This document shows positions 4,942 through 7,258 of a stretch of 7,258 nucleotides of DNA, in pieces. This stretch comes from Fretibacterium sp. (lineage in GTDB: Bacteria > Synergistota > Synergistia > Synergistales > Aminobacteriaceae). The position numbers and the translations under genes are program-made. The notes beneath the pieces were generated by a model. The model ran no database searches. It saw nothing but the letters and a program-made list of their open reading frames with translations, and was not told the DNA's origin. Numbering within the stretch: the first letter of the stretch is position 1; each line of letters opens with the position of its first letter. The stretch covers positions 1 through 7,258 of the forward strand of contig JAEEGY010000143.1 of NCBI GenBank assembly GCA_016280565.1, in the 5' to 3' direction.

Positions 4942-6735
4942 ATGTACAGCATTGACCGCAAGCGTTACCTCTGGGTAACGATCTCCGCGTTCCTTCAGGG
5001 GCTCCTGCTGGGGGCCTATGCCGTGGCCTGGAACGGGCTGCACGAGGGGCTGGCGCTCCCCGGGGGCTTCCCCGTGCTTGCCTTCCTCTACAATATGCCC
5101 CTCTCCATCGTCGTCATCGTTCCTTTCGTGTTCTGGCTGGCGCAGGAACACTGGGGGCGGCGGCTCAACCTGTTCCTTTCCGGACTGTCACTGGTCCTCG
5201 CGCTCTTCTATGCCTACCGGCTCTGGTCCGTTTACCCCACGGGCAGCAGCTTCTACGTCATCCCCTCGCAAAAATTAGACCTTCTCCGTGCGTGCATCGC
5301 CGTGTTCCTGCTGATCCCGTTTTTCCAGTGCCGCATCGCTACCTGGAGCTGGCGCGTGCCCTACTCGGAGATATTCTTTCAGTTTTGCCGGAACCTCTTC
5401 CTGCTCTTCCAGGCGGCGATCGTCATGGCCGTCTTCTGGGGGCTGCTGCTGACGGCAAGCCTGCTGTTCGACATCGTGGGGCTGAACTTCGTGCCCTGGG
5501 TGCTGTTCAATCCCCTTGTGGCCGTCCCGCTGTCGAGCCTCACGATCGCCGTCTCCATCTCCGTGGCGCTCAAGCACCCCGGCATCGACTCCCTGGGGCG
5601 CTGGATCCTCTCGGTGCTGGCCTGGCTGCTGCCCCCCTTCTCGGTGTTGTCCCTCGTGTTCATCGCCTGCCTGCCCTGGTCGGGGCTCCGTACGCTCTGG
5701 AGCACGGGCCAGGCCAGCTCGCTCATCATGCTCCTCCAGCTGGGGACGATCCTCCTGGCGAACGCGGCGTGGCTGGACGGTGCGCGTCCGGCCTTCCCCA
5801 ACAAGTTCCTTAATGTGCTGGCTCAGGTCTCCCTGCTCTGTCTGCCCGTCTACACAGCGATCTGCCTTTACTCTCTGGGGCTTCGGATCCAGCAGTACGG
5901 GCTCTCCGTCGACCGGATCCAGGCCGGGTTCTCAGCCGTCGTGCTGGGGATATGGGGCATCGGCTACGCCGGGGCCGTCCTCCTGCGCCGCTGGCCCACC
6001 GCCATCGGGCGCGTCAATATCGTCTCGGCCCTCATTATGACGGTTATCGTCGTGGCAATGAACTCGCCCATCCTCGATCCCTACCGGCTGGCGGCGAACA
6101 ACCAGGCGGACCGGCTGTTGGGGGGGCAGATCGCCCCGGAGGACTTTGACTACCTCTATATGCGGTTCAGCCTGGGGCGCTACGGGACCTGGGCTCTGGA
6201 CCGCATCGGGGAGAGCGGGCATCCGCGTTCGGCCGCCATTCGCCGCCGTATCGCCGCAGCGATGGAGATCACCCCCCAGGAGTACCTTGAGGACGTGGAG
6301 GATGGCGTTGCCCCCAGGTCCCATCGACGTGAGATTTTGAGCCATGCCGCCATTTACCCGGAGGGCCGCCAGCTCCCAGGCGCGGTGGTGGATCATCTCA
6401 TGCGGGAGTGGGGAAGGGAGGACTCCCCCCTGCGGAACGTGCGCCGCAGTGCGGAGATCGTCTTTGCCTTTGTCCCGCTCACCGAAGGCGAAACATCCCA
6501 CGGTGAGGACCTCGTGGTGCTCTTAGAGGGGATGGGGATGCTGCTCCGGGTCGAGGGGGACTCCGTGCGTGCGGTGGGCTTTTTCTCCTCGGCTGGCGAT
6601 GAGGAGGATGAGAAATTCTCACTGAGAGGACTGAGCTCCCCGGATATCGCCGCCGTGGCCCCCCAGTTCCGGGACCTTCTGATCAAGGGCCGGCGTTACC
6701 GTATCTTGCCCTTGTCCGAAGGCGAAAAGCGTTAG
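4942..6735 (+). CDS. DUF4153-type multi-pass membrane protein
   Basis: ATG at 4942 gives 597 residues. An in-frame GTG at 4909 would add 11 residues but falls inside a hairpin and lacks a spaced Shine-Dalgarno, so ATG is preferred without certainty. About 11 hydrophobic segments can be seen, near residues 9-30, 46-67, 74-95, 112-130, 149-176, 185-210, 222-246, 259-278, 291-313, 329-348 and 357-374. A soluble region of about 220 residues follows. The motifs YGLSVDRI (319-326), RWPTAIGRVNIVSALI (350-365) and NSPILDPYRLAANNQ (374-388) fit the DUF4153 family, integral inner-membrane proteins of unknown function. The C-terminal part (about 500-597) looks like a separate mixed alpha/beta domain I do not recognise. 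The gene lies between two secreted-protein genes; the next start is only 9 bases after its stop, so co-transcription is likely. Confidence 0.88.
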   Translation: MYSIDRKRYLWVTISAFLQGLLLGAYAVAWNGLHEGLALPGGFPVLAFLYNMPLSIVVIVPFVFWLAQEHWGRRLNLFLSGLSLVLALFYAYRLWSVYPTGSSFYVIPSQKLDLLRACIAVFLLIPFFQCRIATWSWRVPYSEIFFQFCRNLFLLFQAAIVMAVFWGLLLTASLLFDIVGLNFVPWVLFNPLVAVPLSSLTIAVSISVALKHPGIDSLGRWILSVLAWLLPPFSVLSLVFIACLPWSGLRTLWSTGQASSLIMLLQLGTILLANAAWLDGARPAFPNKFLNVLAQVSLLCLPVYTAICLYSLGLRIQQYGLSVDRIQAGFSAVVLGIWGIGYAGAVLLRRWPTAIGRVNIVSALIMTVIVVAMNSPILDPYRLAANNQADRLLGGQIAPEDFDYLYMRFSLGRYGTWALDRIGESGHPRSAAIRRRIAAAMEITPQEYLEDVEDGVAPRSHRREILSHAAIYPEGRQLPGAVVDHLMREWGREDSPLRNVRRSAEIVFAFVPLTEGETSHGEDLVVLLEGMGMLLRVEGDSVRAVGFFSSAGDEEDEKFSLRGLSSPDIAAVAPQFRDLLIKGRRYRILPLSEGEKR

Positions 6736-6739
6736 GAGG
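6734..6739 (+). promoter_or_regulatory. Shine-Dalgarno of the ankyrin gene overlapping the upstream stop codon
   Basis: AGGAGG overlaps the TAG stop of the DUF4153 gene and sits five bases before the ATG at 6745. The overlap fixes the start and suggests translational coupling within the operon. Confidence 0.85.
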
Positions 6740-6744
6740 GAACC

Positions 6745-7258
6745 ATGCGGTCGATACGTTTTTCCGTGCTTTGTCCAGCAGTCTTTATCCTGTTTTTCCT
6801 CCCTGGGGGGAGCTGGGCTGCGGAAACCCCGGGTGAAGAGTTTCTGGCATCGCTGGGCGCGGTCTCGGCGGACGCCCTTCTGCCCGACGGGAACCGGCCC
6901 CTTCACGTGGCGGCGGAACAGGCTGAGGACCCGAAACTTGTGGAATGGCTGCTGAAAAACGGAGCCAGTCCCTCTGCGGTGGGGCTGGAGGGCCTGACGC
7001 CCCTGATGCTGGCGGCGGCCTACAATCCCATCCCTGCCGTGACCGGGGCCCTGATCCGCGGGGGCTCCGCGCTGGGTGCCCGTGACGTGTCGGGGCGGAC
7101 TCCGCTGCACCTCGCCGCCGCGATAAACGATTCTCCCCAGGTGACGGCCCTGCTTCTGAGCCAGGGGGCCTCCGCTTCTGTCCTGGACAAGGCGGGGCGA
7201 ACCCCGCTGTGGATGGCTGCGGCGCGGGGCTGTGCCCAGTGCGTGGAGCTTCTTTTGG
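6745..7258 (+). CDS. Secreted ankyrin-repeat protein (3' partial)
   Basis: ATG at 6745 follows a strong AGGAGG, and 171 codons are visible before the window ends with the frame open. Residues 1-26 form a signal peptide: basic MRSIR, hydrophobic VLCPAVFILFFLP, and a cleavage site around SWAA/E. Ankyrin repeats follow, starting near residues 48, 82, 116 and 150, each with the [RT]-P-L-[HMW]-[VLM]-A-A core and a LL-x-x-GA-x-x helix end. The first three repeats are 34 residues, one longer than the usual 33, with the extra residue between the two helices; the visible part of the fourth lacks it. Ankyrin repeats bind proteins, and export implies a periplasmic or surface partner, perhaps the membrane protein encoded upstream. 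Partner and function are not known. The window cuts the gene in its fourth repeat, so total length and any C-terminal domain are unseen. Confidence 0.93.
   Translation, partial: MRSIRFSVLCPAVFILFFLPGGSWAAETPGEEFLASLGAVSADALLPDGNRPLHVAAEQAEDPKLVEWLLKNGASPSAVGLEGLTPLMLAAAYNPIPAVTGALIRGGSALGARDVSGRTPLHLAAAINDSPQVTALLLSQGASASVLDKAGRTPLWMAAARGCAQCVELLL

Noticed and set aside
6120..6126. G7 tract in the DUF4153 gene as a phase-variation site
   Set aside because: It is shorter than the G8 tract, G6-G7 runs are common in this GC-rich sequence, and the product is a membrane protein with no obvious reason for phase switching.

Overview
The window most likely comes from a member of the phylum Synergistota (Synergistetes), a diderm, mostly anaerobic group. 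The main evidence is the C-terminus of the first gene: a Gly-rich stretch, a GCDAG motif, one hydrophobic segment and a basic RRGKK tail. This matches the Synergist-CTERM sorting signal. The DNA is GC-rich (about 60-65% in most lines counted by hand). Genus cannot be settled from the sequence alone.

Layout, all on the + strand. (1) Positions 1-3796 hold the 3' part (1264 codons visible) of a giant modular surface protein. In order it has the end of a beta-helix/choice-of-anchor-Q-like region, a chitobiase C-terminal-like domain, a Gly/Ser linker, three homologous Ig-like domains, a putative-Ig (He_PIG-type) domain, a Cys-containing module of lower GC, a nested leucine-rich repeat array of 26 half-units of 10-11 residues with cysteines in the ladder position, and the sorting signal. 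(2) Positions 3797-4036 are intergenic. They hold two good terminator-like hairpins, an extended -10 promoter candidate and a leader with mutually exclusive hairpins over a ribosome binding site. (3) Positions 4037-4861 encode a secreted, probably periplasmic DUF2993/LmeA-like protein, starting at TTG. (4) Positions 4942-6735 encode an 11-TM DUF4153-type membrane protein. (5) Positions 6745-7258 hold the 5' part of a secreted ankyrin-repeat protein that runs off the window.

Genes 2-4 look like one operon for envelope proteins: one periplasmic lipid-binding-like, one inner-membrane, one exported ankyrin protein. Their joint role is unknown; envelope lipid or surface maintenance is only an inference. 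The surface protein upstream appears to be a separate transcription unit closed by its own terminator(s). The most notable observations are the Cys ladder in the nested LRR array, a G8 tract in the surface-protein gene where a one-base slip in either direction meets a stop within about 70 bases, the base-composition break around the Cys-rich module, and the leader structure before the LmeA-like gene. I saw no tRNA, rRNA, CRISPR array, insertion sequence or recognisable defence system.
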